64,000 bases of DNA from Pseudomonadota bacterium (GTDB lineage: Bacteria; Pseudomonadota; Gammaproteobacteria; Burkholderiales; Gallionellaceae). This document shows positions 36,427 to 45,458 of this stretch, in pieces. Numbering within the stretch: position 1 is the first letter of the stretch; the number at the start of each line of letters is the position of its first letter. Made by a program: the position numbers and the translations under genes. The stretch is from contig JAJZTF010000002.1 in NCBI GenBank assembly GCA_021821945.1, positions 124,001 through 188,000 of the forward strand, written 5' to 3'. The notes beneath the pieces are model-generated. The model ran no database searches. It was given only the letters and a program-made list of their open reading frames with translations, and was not told where the DNA came from.

Positions 36427-36876
36427 CTAGGGACGGCGGCTCTTGACGGCGAGATAGGCGCCGGCAAGGCTCTCGACCAGCGCCAACATCTGCGAAATGC
36501 CGTGCAGCATCTTGAATCTTCCGGCATATGCGCTGTGCATCACGTCGGCCGCATGCGCCTTCATGCCGTTCATGACGGGCTCGATATAAAAGAGCATGAC
36601 CAGCGTGATCAGCAGCATCAGGGTGGAGGCCAGGAAAACCGGCTGGCGGGGAGCCGAGCGCTTGAACTGCCAGACGAAATAGGCAAGCAGGTATGCACCG
36701 CAGACCAGGCCGATCAGATGAGTGACTGAAAACATGTGACCCGCAAGCCGGCCTGCGAGCAGCCTGTCGGGCTGGGTATAGAAGAGCACGGGGGCGGCGA
36801 CATAGCTGATGGCCCAGAGACTGCCCACCCAGGCGGTGATGGCAAGCGATGCAAGATGATGGCTGATGCGTTTCAT
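36427..36876 (-). CDS. DUF4149 membrane protein
   Basis: A 149-residue inner-membrane protein with four predicted helices (about 8-34, 45-69, 79-99 and 122-144). The helix-1 sequence TAWVGSLWAISYVAAPVLF and the loop with FKMLHGISQ are typical of DUF4149, related to TMEM205-like proteins. Function unknown. It is divergent from fumarase. Confidence 0.8.
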   Translation of the reverse strand: MKRISHHLASLAITAWVGSLWAISYVAAPVLFYTQPDRLLAGRLAGHMFSVTHLIGLVCGAYLLAYFVWQFKRSAPRQPVFLASTLMLLITLVMLFYIEPVMNGMKAHAADVMHSAYAGRFKMLHGISQMLALVESLAGAYLAVKSRRP

Positions 36877-36973
36877 GCGACAAGGTTAGCGCAAGTATCG
36901 CTTTATTGCACGCGTGCTGGTAGCATGAACTAAGGGGATGATTCGGATTTGACGCCATCCGGACAGGGAAGCC

Positions 36974-38500
36974 ATGACCATTATTCGCCAGCAGGATTTC
37001 ATAGACAGCATCGCGGATGCGCTGCAATTCATTTCGTATTATCACCCGGCCGATTTCATTAAGGCGCTGGCAAAGGCATACGAGACCGAACAGTCGCCCG
37101 CCGCAAAGGATGCGATGGCGCAGATACTTGCGAATTCGCAGATGTGTGCGGTGGGGCATCGTCCGATCTGTCAGGACACGGGCATCGTGGTGGCTTTCGT
37201 CAGGGTGGGCATGGATGTGCGCTGGGAGGCCGATCTCGATGTCGTCGAGATGGTCAATGAGGGCGTGCGTCGCGCCTATCTCGATCCGGACAATGTGCTT
37301 CGCGCATCGATCGTTTCGGACCCGGCGGGTGAGCGCAAAAACACCGGCGACAACACGCCGGCAGTGGTGCACGTCGAACTGGTGCGGGGGGACAAGGTCG
37401 AGGTCAGCATCGCAGCCAAGGGCGGGGGGTCGGAAAACAAGGCTGTCCTGGAGATGCTGAATCCCGGCGACGACATCGTCGAATGGGTGCTTAAGAGTGT
37501 GGAGCGCATGGGGGCGGGCTGGTGTCCGCCGGGCATGCTGGGCATAGGCATAGGCGGAACCGCGGAAAAGGCCGCGCTGCTCGCAAAGCAGGCGCTGATG
37601 CAGCCGATCGACATGCATGAGCTCAAGGCACGCGGGCCTGCCAGCCACATCGAGGAACTGCGCATCGAACTCTTTGAAAAGGTCAACGCCCTGGGCATAG
37701 GCGCTCAGGGGCTGGGCGGACTCACCACGGTGCTGGATGTGAAGATACTGGATTACCCGACGCACGCCGCATCGAAGCCGGTCGCGATCATCCCCAACTG
37801 TGCAGCGACGAGGCATGTGCATTTCGAGCTCGACGGCACGGGGAGGGCCGAGTTTGCAGCGCCCGCCCTTTCCGATTATCCCGACTTGCACTGGCAGCCT
37901 GCAAAGGATGCGAGAAGAGTGGATCTGGACGGCATCACCCGTGACGAGATAAGCCAGTGGCAGCCAGGAGAGACGATCCTGTTGTCGGGGAAACTCCTGA
38001 CCGGCCGCGATGCCGCCCACAAGCGCATCGTCGAGATGCTCGCGCGCGGAGAAAAATTGCCCGGGGGCGTGGATTTTAAGGACCGCTTCATTTATTATGT
38101 CGGGCCCGTCGACCCCGTGGGGGACGAGGCGGTAGGACCTGCAGGGCCCACCACTGCAACGCGCATGGACAAGTACACCGAGACGATGCTGGGTGACATG
38201 GGCCTGATCGGCATGGTAGGCAAGGCCGAGCGCGGACCTCAGGCGATAGAGTCGATCAGGAGGCATGGGGCTGTGTACCTGATCGCGGTCGGCGGCGCGG
38301 CTTATCTCGTCTCTCGCGCGATAAGGAGTGCGAAGGTCCTGGCTTTTGCCGACCTCGGCATGGAGGCGATATACGAATTCGAAGTCCGCGACATGCCGGT
38401 GACGGTTGCCGTGGACAGCAGGGGGCGTTCGGTGCACGACATCGGACCCCGTGAATGGAAGAAGCGCATCGGCATCATCCCGGTGCGCGTGGGTTTGTAG
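36974..38500 (+). CDS. fumA: Fumarate hydratase class I (4Fe-4S)
   Basis: An iron-sulfur fumarase (508 residues) that hydrates fumarate to malate in the TCA cycle. Three cysteines hold the cluster: C66 in RPICQDTG, C184 in GWCPPGM and C276 in IPNCAATR; their spacing is close to that of E. coli FumA. N- and C-terminal class I domains are fused as in FumA/FumB. AGGGAAG precedes the ATG. It is oxygen-sensitive by nature, so it fits a low-oxygen lifestyle. Its 3' end is followed directly by the SRP RNA. Confidence 0.95.
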   Translation: MTIIRQQDFIDSIADALQFISYYHPADFIKALAKAYETEQSPAAKDAMAQILANSQMCAVGHRPICQDTGIVVAFVRVGMDVRWEADLDVVEMVNEGVRRAYLDPDNVLRASIVSDPAGERKNTGDNTPAVVHVELVRGDKVEVSIAAKGGGSENKAVLEMLNPGDDIVEWVLKSVERMGAGWCPPGMLGIGIGGTAEKAALLAKQALMQPIDMHELKARGPASHIEELRIELFEKVNALGIGAQGLGGLTTVLDVKILDYPTHAASKPVAIIPNCAATRHVHFELDGTGRAEFAAPALSDYPDLHWQPAKDARRVDLDGITRDEISQWQPGETILLSGKLLTGRDAAHKRIVEMLARGEKLPGGVDFKDRFIYYVGPVDPVGDEAVGPAGPTTATRMDKYTETMLGDMGLIGMVGKAERGPQAIESIRRHGAVYLIAVGGAAYLVSRAIRSAKVLAFADLGMEAIYEFEVRDMPVTVAVDSRGRSVHDIGPREWKKRIGIIPVRVGL

Positions 38501-38531
38501 GTCGGGGTTTGATGATCCCGATCCAAGAATT

Positions 38532-38627
38532 GGCGGGTCTCCCCGCATTGCAGGGTAGCAAACCTGGTCAGGTCCGGAAGGAAGCAGCCATAGTTATTTC
38601 TGCAAGTGCCGGGGGTAAGGCTCGCCT
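38532..38627 (+). ncRNA. ffs: Signal recognition particle RNA (4.5S)
   Basis: The hallmark domain IV hairpin GGTCAGGTCCGGAAGGAAGC at about 38567-38586, flanked by CAGCC, binds Ffh. Outer helices pair from GGCGGGTC at the 5' end to GGCTCGCC at the 3' end, and GTGCCGGG fits the bacterial small SRP RNA. The molecule is about 96 nt. Exact ends are estimated from the outer stem. It targets nascent membrane proteins together with Ffh and FtsY. Confidence 0.95.
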
Positions 38628-38654
38628 CCTTATGCAATGCCTCTGGAGGGCTGG

Positions 38655-39182
38655 GTGAAGAAGCTGGTTTTTTGTTTTTTCTTGATGTTGTGCGGCAATG
38701 TATGGGCGGTGGACGGGATATCCGTCGAGGCTGGAAATGGCAATGCAACGGATACCGAAAGGGTGGGCGCGATCTGGAACTTCAACCGCAACTGGTTCAC
38801 CGATGGGGACTGGCAGGTGACAGGCTTCTGGGAGGCCATGGTGGGAAGATGGCGCGGCCACAGCAGCTTTGGCGACAATCAGAATGTGACGGATCTGGGG
38901 CTTACCCCGGTTTTCCGTTTGGTGCAGAAGAATCCCGGCAGCCTCGCGCCTTATCTCGAAGGGGCGATAGGCGCGCATCTGATCTCGCCGGATTTCATCA
39001 ATGGGGACAGAAGGTTTGGCAGCTCGTTCCAGTTCGGCGACCATGTGGGCGCGGGCATCAGACTGGGAGAACGCCAGCAGTATGACCTGGGTTATCGCTT
39101 TCAGCATCTCTCCAACGGTGGAATCAAGAAACCTAATCAGGGCATCAATCTGAACGAGGTTCACCTTATCTACCACTTTTGA
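38655..39182 (+). CDS. pagL: PagL-like lipid A 3-O-deacylase
   Basis: An outer-membrane beta-barrel (175 residues from GTG 38655) of the acyloxyacyl hydrolase/PagL family, which removes the 3-O acyl chain of lipid A. GTG is chosen because GGAGG lies 5 nt before it and the signal peptide (MKKLVFCFFL..., cleavage near VWA) starts there; an ATG at 38637 has no ribosome site. The catalytic H151-x-S153-N (FQHLSNGGIKKPN) is present. The position 14 after the His, Glu in Pseudomonas PagL, is Asn here. It ends in the typical C-terminal phenylalanine. Confidence 0.82.
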   Translation: MKKLVFCFFLMLCGNVWAVDGISVEAGNGNATDTERVGAIWNFNRNWFTDGDWQVTGFWEAMVGRWRGHSSFGDNQNVTDLGLTPVFRLVQKNPGSLAPYLEGAIGAHLISPDFINGDRRFGSSFQFGDHVGAGIRLGERQQYDLGYRFQHLSNGGIKKPNQGINLNEVHLIYHF

Positions 39183-40753
39183 CGCGGTATAACTTGTCGG
39201 ATACTTCGGTTCTTGCACGCAAATGGCGACCTAGGAACTTCGCGCAGCTGGCGGGGCAGGAGCACGTCGTCAGGGCGCTCACCAATGCGTTGACGCAGAA
39301 CAGGTTGCATCACGCCTATCTCTTCACCGGCACGCGCGGGGTCGGCAAGACCACGATCGCGCGCATCTTCGCAAAGTCGCTGAACTGCCTGACCGGTATC
39401 ACTGCGACGCCGTGCGGGGTGTGCAGCGCCTGTGTTGAAATCGACAGCGGACGTTTCGTCGACCTGATCGAACTGGATGCGGCATCCAACACCCAGGTGG
39501 ACAGCATGCGCGAGCTTCTGGAGAGCGCGCTTTATGCGCCTACCAATGCGCGCTTCAAGGTGTATATCATAGACGAAGTCCACATGCTGTCGAAATCCGC
39601 CTTCAATGCGATGCTGAAGACGCTGGAGGAGCCGCCTCCCCACGTGAAATTCATCCTTGCGACGACCGACCCGCAGAAGATCCCCGTCACCGTGCTGTCG
39701 CGCTGTCTGCAGTTCAATCTGAAGCAGTTGCCGCAAAACCTGATCGCAATGCATCTGGGTCATGTGCTCGAACAGGAGAAGATCGAATTCGAGCCCGGCG
39801 CGCTGAATCTAGTCGCGCGCGCAGCACAGGGCAGCATGCGGGATGCATTGAGCCTGATGGATCAGGCGATCGCCTTTTCTTCGGGCAGGGTGGAAGAGGA
39901 GGCGATGCGCAGCATGCTGGGCGCGATCGACCAGGGTTATCTGTTCGGCCTTTTGCAAGCGCTGCAGCAGAAGGACGGCGCAGCGCTGATCGGGATCGCA
40001 GACGACATGGCGATGCGCAGCATCGCGTTCGAGTCCGCGCTGCAGGAATTGGCGTCCATACTGCATCGCATCGCGCTTGTACAGTCCGTTCCCCAGGCAA
40101 TTTCAGATGATGAGCCCGGGAGGGCGAGTCTGCTCGAGCTGGCATCGGCCTTTACGCCGGAAGACATCCAGCTTTTCTACCAGATCGCGATCCATGGATG
40201 TGCCGAAATCGATCTGGCGCCTGACGAATATGCGGGTTTCACGATGACGCTCCTGCGCATGTTGGCGTTTTCCCCGTCAAGGGATGTTCAGCCGGCTGTG
40301 CCGGCTGGCATGCAGCCGGTTAGGATCGCGCAGGCTGAAACCAGCCAGCCTGTTGGTGCATCCATGGATGAAGCGGCGCCGGACTGGATCGGGTTGATGG
40401 GAAGGCTAAAAGTGCAGGGCATGGCGCAGCAGCTTGCCAAGCACTGCGTGCTCGAATCGTTTTCCGGCGATCATCTGGTGTTGCGTTTGGCAGAGGAGAA
40501 CAAGCACCTGCAGACCAGGATGGCGACAGACAATCTTCAGGCCGCGCTGAAAAATCACTTCGGCAGGCCGATAAGGCTTACCATAGTGCTGGGCAAGGTG
40601 ACATCGGCAACGCCTGCAAAGATCGAGCTGCAGAATCAGCAGGAAAAGCAGGATCAGGCGAACAGCTCGATTGCAGAGGACGAATTCGTGAAGGATGCCG
40701 AGGCTGTTTTTGGCGCAAGCCTGGTGCCAGGATCAATTAAACCGGTTCAATAG
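39179..40753 (+). CDS. dnaX: DNA polymerase III subunit gamma/tau
   Basis: DnaX loads the sliding clamp. The 524-residue protein has Walker [10 protein letters not shown] (about 50-58), a four-cysteine zinc site ([16 protein letters not shown], about 68-83), the DEVH box [10 protein letters not shown], and an SRC motif (LSRCLQF). The tau-specific C-terminal part is short. No A-rich slippery heptamer was seen, so a separate gamma product is not predicted. No ATG exists near the N-terminus: the start is probably TTG 39179 overlapping the pagL TGA, or TTG 39194. ybaB and recR follow, as is usual. Confidence 0.93.
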   Translation: MTRYNLSDTSVLARKWRPRNFAQLAGQEHVVRALTNALTQNRLHHAYLFTGTRGVGKTTIARIFAKSLNCLTGITATPCGVCSACVEIDSGRFVDLIELDAASNTQVDSMRELLESALYAPTNARFKVYIIDEVHMLSKSAFNAMLKTLEEPPPHVKFILATTDPQKIPVTVLSRCLQFNLKQLPQNLIAMHLGHVLEQEKIEFEPGALNLVARAAQGSMRDALSLMDQAIAFSSGRVEEEAMRSMLGAIDQGYLFGLLQALQQKDGAALIGIADDMAMRSIAFESALQELASILHRIALVQSVPQAISDDEPGRASLLELASAFTPEDIQLFYQIAIHGCAEIDLAPDEYAGFTMTLLRMLAFSPSRDVQPAVPAGMQPVRIAQAETSQPVGASMDEAAPDWIGLMGRLKVQGMAQQLAKHCVLESFSGDHLVLRLAEENKHLQTRMATDNLQAALKNHFGRPIRLTIVLGKVTSATPAKIELQNQQEKQDQANSSIAEDEFVKDAEAVFGASLVPGSIKPVQ

Positions 40754-40764
40754 GAGCAGTCGTT

Positions 40765-41088
40765 ATGATGAAGGGTGGATTGGGCGGCCTGATGAAACAG
40801 GCCCAGCAGATGCAGAAAAACATGCAACAGGCGCAGGCCGAGCTTGCCAACATCGAGGTGGAAGGGCAGGCAGCCTCCGGCATGGTCAAGGTCACCATGA
40901 CCTGCGCGCATGAAGTGCGCCGGGTGTCCATCGACGAGAGCATGCTGTCCGACAAGGAAATGCTGGAGGATCTGATGGTGCTGGCATTGAACGATGCGGT
41001 GCAGAAAGTGGCGGCAACCACCGAGCAGCGCATGAGCGCCTTCGGCGCGGGCATGGGCCTGCCTCCCGGGATGAAGCTGCCTTTTTGA
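40765..41088 (+). CDS. ybaB: YbaB/EbfC nucleoid-associated protein
   Basis: A 107-residue DNA-binding protein that dimerises in a tweezer shape and coats the nucleoid. The N-terminus has the expected Gly/Met/Gln-rich [16 protein letters not shown] helix, then strands ([14 protein letters not shown]) and a C-terminal helix. It lies 11 nt after dnaX; its TGA overlaps the recR ATG by one base. Confidence 0.95.
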   Translation: MMKGGLGGLMKQAQQMQKNMQQAQAELANIEVEGQAASGMVKVTMTCAHEVRRVSIDESMLSDKEMLEDLMVLALNDAVQKVAATTEQRMSAFGAGMGLPPGMKLPF

Positions 41089-41678
41089 TGACCTATCTCG
41101 ACGAGCTGATCGCGGCTTTGCGCTGCCTGCCGGGAGTCGGTCCAAGATCGGCCCAGCGCATGGCCTATCATCTCCTGCAGAGGGATCGCGCAGGGGCATT
41201 GAATCTCGCCTCGGCCCTGCAGGAGGCGGCGACCCATATCAGGCACTGTTCCAGATGCAACAATTTTTCCGAGCAGGAGATCTGCGGCCTATGCGCATCC
41301 GGAAGCCGCGATGAGCGCATGCTGTGCGTGGTCGAGATGCCTGCCGACCTGTTGATGATGGAACAGACACAGTGCTACAAGGGCATGTATTATGTGCTGA
41401 TGGGCAGGCTTTCGCCGCTTGACGGGATAGGGGCGAGGGAACTGCATCTGGACAGGCTCATCAAGCGCGTGCAGGAGCAGCCTTGCGAAGTGATACTGGC
41501 GACCAACTTCACGACCGAGGGGGAGGCCACGGCGCATTATCTGGCAGCCCAGCTGCAATCTTTTGGCGTCAGGGTGTCGCGCATTGCAAGGGGACTTCCG
41601 GTCGGCGGCGAGCTGGAGCAGGTGGACAGCGGTACATTGGCACAGGCTGTGCTGGAGAGGCGCGAGCTGATCACATGA
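41088..41678 (+). CDS. recR: Recombination mediator RecR
   Basis: RecR (196 residues) works with RecO and RecF to load RecA at gaps. An N-terminal helix-hairpin-helix ([18 protein letters not shown]), a four-Cys zinc finger ([16 protein letters not shown], about 57-72) and a Toprim domain ([28 protein letters not shown]) are present. The start ATG overlaps the ybaB stop as TGATG. recO lies in the same window at 55.7 kb. Confidence 0.96.
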   Translation: MTYLDELIAALRCLPGVGPRSAQRMAYHLLQRDRAGALNLASALQEAATHIRHCSRCNNFSEQEICGLCASGSRDERMLCVVEMPADLLMMEQTQCYKGMYYVLMGRLSPLDGIGARELHLDRLIKRVQEQPCEVILATNFTTEGEATAHYLAAQLQSFGVRVSRIARGLPVGGELEQVDSGTLAQAVLERRELIT

Positions 41679-42496
41679 ACGGACAGGGCGAAAAATTGCA
41701 GAAGGTGCTGGCCCAGGCCGGATTCGGTTCGCGCCGCACCATGGAGGAATGGATAGCGGCAGGCCGCGTCAGCGTCAATGGCGAGCCCGCCACGCTCGGC
41801 ATGCGGGTCTTTCCCGGCGACCTTGTCAAGACCGAAAGGCGCACGATACGCGTGGGAGAACGCGAGCATGCGGTGCGCGTGTTGCTGTATCACAAGCCGG
41901 AAGGCGAAATCGTGAGCCGCGATGATCCGGAGAAGCGCGCGAGCGTGTTCGACAAACTGCCAAGGCTCAGAGGCCAGAAGTGGATTGCGATCGGCCGGCT
42001 GGATTTCAACACCAGTGGATTGCTGATTTTCACCACATCGGGGGAACTAGCCAACCGCCTGATGCACCCCCGTTTCGAGGTCGAGCGCGAATATGCGGTT
42101 CGGGTTCAGGGGGCGATGACTGAAGAGCAGGTCGATCGCGCCCTGAAAGAGGGGGTCGAGCTCGAGGACGGGCCGGTGACCTTCGAGAAACTCGAAGATC
42201 AGGGAGGCGAAGGATTCAATCACTGGTACCGCGTGATGCTGAAGGAGGGAAGGAACCGCATCGTGCGCCGCGCATTCGATGCGCTGGGTCTGCCCGTCAG
42301 CAGATTGATCCGTGTGCGTTTCGGTATAATCAACCTGCCGCCCCGCCTGAAAAGGGGGATGACTGCGGAACTGGGAGAAGGTGAAGTTGCGCAGGTGCTC
42401 GATTGGGCCGGATTGACAGCCGTGAGTGAGATCGAGGCTGGTGCGGAGGGCAAGGCTACCGGCCGTACCCGCCCTTCAGGACGTTTCAAGCGTTGA
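41675..42496 (+). CDS. rluB: 23S rRNA pseudouridine synthase RluB
   Basis: A 273-residue RsuA-family enzyme that converts U2605 (E. coli numbering) of 23S rRNA to pseudouridine. The N-terminal S4 domain ([20 protein letters not shown]) is followed by the catalytic [14 protein letters not shown], with the essential Asp, at about residues 104-117. The basic C-terminal tail is typical of RluB. It overlaps recR as ATGA; the longer frame into recR is not used. RluB rather than RluE/F is inferred from the S4 domain and tail. Confidence 0.92.
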   Translation: MNGQGEKLQKVLAQAGFGSRRTMEEWIAAGRVSVNGEPATLGMRVFPGDLVKTERRTIRVGEREHAVRVLLYHKPEGEIVSRDDPEKRASVFDKLPRLRGQKWIAIGRLDFNTSGLLIFTTSGELANRLMHPRFEVEREYAVRVQGAMTEEQVDRALKEGVELEDGPVTFEKLEDQGGEGFNHWYRVMLKEGRNRIVRRAFDALGLPVSRLIRVRFGIINLPPRLKRGMTAELGEGEVAQVLDWAGLTAVSEIEAGAEGKATGRTRPSGRFKR

Positions 42497-42526
42497 GCGG
42501 TCAACGATAATTTCGGTGCAACCTGA

Positions 42527-43873
42527 ATGGAAGAACGCAACAACAAAACCATCGTCTGCAGCGTGCTTTTTCTGGATATCGTCGAATATTCCAAAAAATC
42601 CGTCACGGGGCAGATATCGCTGAAAGACAGGTTCAATGCCTATCTTGCGGAAGCGATCGCCGATGTGCCTGTCGCGGAGCGCATCATTCTGGACACCGGG
42701 GATGGCGCCGCGATCAATTTCCTGGGCGATGTCGAGGCAGCGTTGAACGCGGCGCTTCGCCTGCGCGCAAGCCTGCTCGCCGAAGATCCCTATGTCGAGC
42801 CGCAGCTTCTGGTCCGCATCGGCATCAACCTTGGGCCTGTGCGCCTGGTGAGGGATATCAACGGACAGCCCAACATCGTGGGCGACGGCATCAATGTCGC
42901 ACAACGCATCATGGGTTTCGCCGAGCCCAGCCAGATACTGGTGTCGCGTTCCTACTACGATGCAGTCTCGCGCCTGTCACCGCAGTACCCGGGGATGTTC
43001 CACTACCAGGGGTCGCGCACTGACAAGCATGTCAGGGAGCACGAGATTTATGCGATCGGCTATCCGGGAGATCATACGATAAGGCACATGCCGACCCCGA
43101 AAGACAGGCTGCAGCAGCTGCAGGCCGCGATTCAGGAGGGAATGGCAAGGGGGTCGCGCCTGCTGGCAGGCCTGCCCGGAAAATTCAGGGATGCGAGCCC
43201 TGCAAGACGCATCGCCTATGCCGCCGTCGTCATCCTGCTTCTGGGAATGCTGCCGCTCATGTTCATCAAGCATCGCGCCGTCGAGCCGGTTGCAGACATC
43301 GCATCGGCGCCGGCTACAGTCTCTGCGGCTGCCTCATCGGTTGCTGTCCCTGAAATTCCATCGACCGAGGCTGTTTCGTCCGTGGCCGCGGCCTCGTCGG
43401 TATTGGCAGCCTCTTCAGTCGCCGCAGCCTCTTCAGTAATCGCGGCCTCGCCAGTTGCTGCGCCGGCTTCTTCCGTCCGCGCTGCCAAACCCAGGCAGGT
43501 CAAGTCGCCAGCGGAAAAAGCCGTCAAGCGCGTCGTGCGAACCGAAAGCAGGCCTTCTGCCATGGAGTATCATGCAAAGCCTGTTGAAAGCCGCACGACA
43601 GCGAAGGTCGAGCAGGAAAAGAAATTGGAGAAGAAGGCGGAAGATGCGGCATTGCCTCAGGAGTCGAGCATCATCGTGAGCTGCAAGGAGAAGGCTAAGC
43701 TGTTCCTGGATGACGTTGCAAAAGGAGAGGTCGGCCCCTCGACAGTCACCCTTTCAGTCAGGCCGGGAAAGCACCTGCTGATCATTTCGTACCGGAGCTC
43801 CAGCGTTGCCAGCAGGGTGGTGGAGGTCGATCAGGGAAAATCCGTCAGGCTGCAGCCCAAAGAGTGCAATTAG
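42527..43873 (+). CDS. Membrane-anchored class III nucleotide cyclase with PEGA-like tail
   Basis: A 448-residue protein. An N-terminal class III cyclase domain (about 8-180) has both metal aspartates (D17 in FLDIVEYS, D59 in DTGDG) and the transition-state pair N123/R127 (GINVAQRI), so it looks catalytically competent. The purine-selecting lysine position holds another residue, so cAMP versus cGMP is open. A TM helix (about 229-247) is followed by an Ala/Ser/Val-rich linker (about 260-318), a Lys/Glu-rich stretch and a C-terminal PEGA-like domain (about 380-448) outside. The Ser/Thr kinase gene follows after 40 nt, suggesting a shared signalling role. Confidence 0.82.
   Translation: MEERNNKTIVCSVLFLDIVEYSKKSVTGQISLKDRFNAYLAEAIADVPVAERIILDTGDGAAINFLGDVEAALNAALRLRASLLAEDPYVEPQLLVRIGINLGPVRLVRDINGQPNIVGDGINVAQRIMGFAEPSQILVSRSYYDAVSRLSPQYPGMFHYQGSRTDKHVREHEIYAIGYPGDHTIRHMPTPKDRLQQLQAAIQEGMARGSRLLAGLPGKFRDASPARRIAYAAVVILLLGMLPLMFIKHRAVEPVADIASAPATVSAAASSVAVPEIPSTEAVSSVAAASSVLAASSVAAASSVIAASPVAAPASSVRAAKPRQVKSPAEKAVKRVVRTESRPSAMEYHAKPVESRTTAKVEQEKKLEKKAEDAALPQESSIIVSCKEKAKLFLDDVAKGEVGPSTVTLSVRPGKHLLIISYRSSSVASRVVEVDQGKSVRLQPKECN
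43370..43480 (+). repeat. Imperfect Ala/Ser-coding repeats inside the cyclase gene
   Basis: Degenerate repeats encode AASSV-like units. The 14-mer GCAGCCTCTTCAGT occurs twice (43406 and 43424), 18 bp apart. They form the flexible linker outside the membrane and could vary in number by slippage. Confidence 0.6.
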
Positions 43874-43913
43874 CCATGGAAGGGTACGCAACTATGAATT
43901 CCGGGGGACGTCG

Positions 43914-45062
43914 ATGATCAAGCAGCTCGGTCGCTACGAGATGCTGAGCGAGCTAGGCCAGGGCGCAATGGGCGTGGTCTACAAGGCGCGCGATCCGCTG
44001 ATAGATCGCGTGGTCGCCATCAAGACCATCAATCTCGGCCTGGCTCTCGACGAAAAGGAAGAATACGAGGGGCGCTTCTACCAGGAAGCAAGGGCCGCAG
44101 GCAGGCTCAACCACCCGAACATCGTGACCATCTATGACGTGGGCAAGAGCGGGAACATCGCCTTCATCGCGATGGAGTTTCTGCAGGGCAGCGAATTGCG
44201 GGACCTGCTGCGCGAGGAACGCAGCATGCCGGTCAGTCAAATCATCGAAATCGTGGCCCAGGTGGCAGAGGGGCTTTCCTACGCGCACCAGCACGGGATC
44301 GTGCATCGCGATATCAAGCCCTCCAACATCATGCTGGTTCGCGACGGGCGCATCAAGATCACGGATTTCGGCATAGCGCGCATGCCTTCGTCCGCGGTCC
44401 ATACGCAAACGGGAATGGTGCTGGGTTCGCCCAAATACATGTCGCCAGAGCAGGTGCTGGGAAAGGAGATCGACAGGCGTTCGGACATCTTCTCGCTCGG
44501 TGTGATGTTGTATGAAATGCTCACGGGGACATCGCCCTTTGTCGGCGAAAACGTCAATGCGATCATGTACCAGACGCTGAATCTGGTGCCTCCTGCGCCA
44601 GGCACATTGAATCCCGATGTGCCGGACATGCTGAATTTCATTGTGGCCAAGGCGCTGGCCAAGGGCGTGGAGGACCGCTATCAGAATGCGCTGGATCTGG
44701 CAAAGGATCTGCGTGCCTGCCGCGATACGCTGCCAAGTCAGGAGAGAAAGGCCCAGCCCGTGCCTGCGGAAAAGACCAGGCTCAACGGGCTTGCGATCGC
44801 CGATCAAGCAGAGGAGGTCGCGCCCTCGACGCTGGGGCTTTCCAGATCCTTCGACTCATCCGAGGCGACCCTGCGCCTTGCGGCATTGACCGCCGACCCT
44901 TCCGATCTGGACGAGCTCTCGAAGACGCTCAAGGTGGCAAGGTCGCAGACCCGCCCGCTCGTCGATGACAGACCCAGGGAGGAAGAGTCTGCGGGAAAAT
45001 TCAAGCTTCTGGTGCTGGGGCTGGTCGTGCTGGTTCTGGCCGTCATGTTCTTCCTTCATTGA
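43914..45062 (+). CDS. Ser/Thr protein kinase with C-terminal membrane anchor
   Basis: A Hanks-type kinase (382 residues) with an intact active site: glycine loop GQGAMGVVY (15-23), K37, HRDIKPSN with D133, DFG at 151-153 and GSPKYMSPEQ in the activation segment. The kinase domain ends near 275. A linker leads to a single C-terminal helix (LLVLGLVVLVLAVMFFL), so the kinase faces the cytoplasm with almost nothing outside. GGGGGA precedes the ATG. It follows the cyclase gene by 40 nt and is 3 nt from ygfX. Substrates are unknown. Confidence 0.88.
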   Translation: MIKQLGRYEMLSELGQGAMGVVYKARDPLIDRVVAIKTINLGLALDEKEEYEGRFYQEARAAGRLNHPNIVTIYDVGKSGNIAFIAMEFLQGSELRDLLREERSMPVSQIIEIVAQVAEGLSYAHQHGIVHRDIKPSNIMLVRDGRIKITDFGIARMPSSAVHTQTGMVLGSPKYMSPEQVLGKEIDRRSDIFSLGVMLYEMLTGTSPFVGENVNAIMYQTLNLVPPAPGTLNPDVPDMLNFIVAKALAKGVEDRYQNALDLAKDLRACRDTLPSQERKAQPVPAEKTRLNGLAIADQAEEVAPSTLGLSRSFDSSEATLRLAALTADPSDLDELSKTLKVARSQTRPLVDDRPREEESAGKFKLLVLGLVVLVLAVMFFLH

Positions 45063-45065
45063 GCC

Positions 45066-45458
45066 ATGCTTTTTGTCCTCAGGCCTTCGAGGACATATCT
45101 CTTGCTTCTGCTGCTCACCCATCTGGCCCTGATCACCTCCATTCTTCTGACGGATCTAGATGCATGGGCGCGCATCATGCTCGCAATCCTGATGGTTACA
45201 AGCCTTCTTCACCAATCGCGGCTTCATGTGCACAAGGGATGGCAGAGCCTCATTCTGGAGCAGGGCCGGCTGCACGTCAGGGACATGTCCGGTCTTGAAG
45301 TCGCGGGCGAGATTCTGGATGAAACGGTCGTGACCCCCTTTTGCATCGCGCTATGCGCAAGACTCCAAGGCAGGAGGCAGTGCCAGCTGATCTTTCGCGA
45401 TGCGCTGGGAGATGAAGCGCACAGGGAGCTGCGCGTGCGCTTGAGATATGCTCAGTAG
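45066..45458 (+). CDS. ygfX: YgfX-like membrane protein
   Basis: A 130-residue protein with two close membrane helices near the N-terminus (about 10-28 and 35-50) and a basic cytoplasmic C-terminal domain. This is the layout of YgfX (CptA), which in E. coli pairs with SdhE and affects cytoskeletal proteins. In Betaproteobacteria a ygfX-like gene commonly sits beside nadB and rpoE, as here. No sdhE partner is in the window. Its end overlaps the convergent nadB end by 7 nt. Confidence 0.68.
   Translation: MLFVLRPSRTYLLLLLLTHLALITSILLTDLDAWARIMLAILMVTSLLHQSRLHVHKGWQSLILEQGRLHVRDMSGLEVAGEILDETVVTPFCIALCARLQGRRQCQLIFRDALGDEAHRELRVRLRYAQ

Noticed and set aside
36326-38548. Minus-strand frame of 794 codons running from the start of the SRP region through fumA
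   Set aside because: It is antisense to a clear class I fumarase and to DUF4149 and has no family features; only its last 53 codons have their own start, ribosome site and promoter.
39179-40753. Programmed frameshift in dnaX giving a gamma subunit
   Set aside because: No A-AAA-AAG type slippery sequence was found in the frame.
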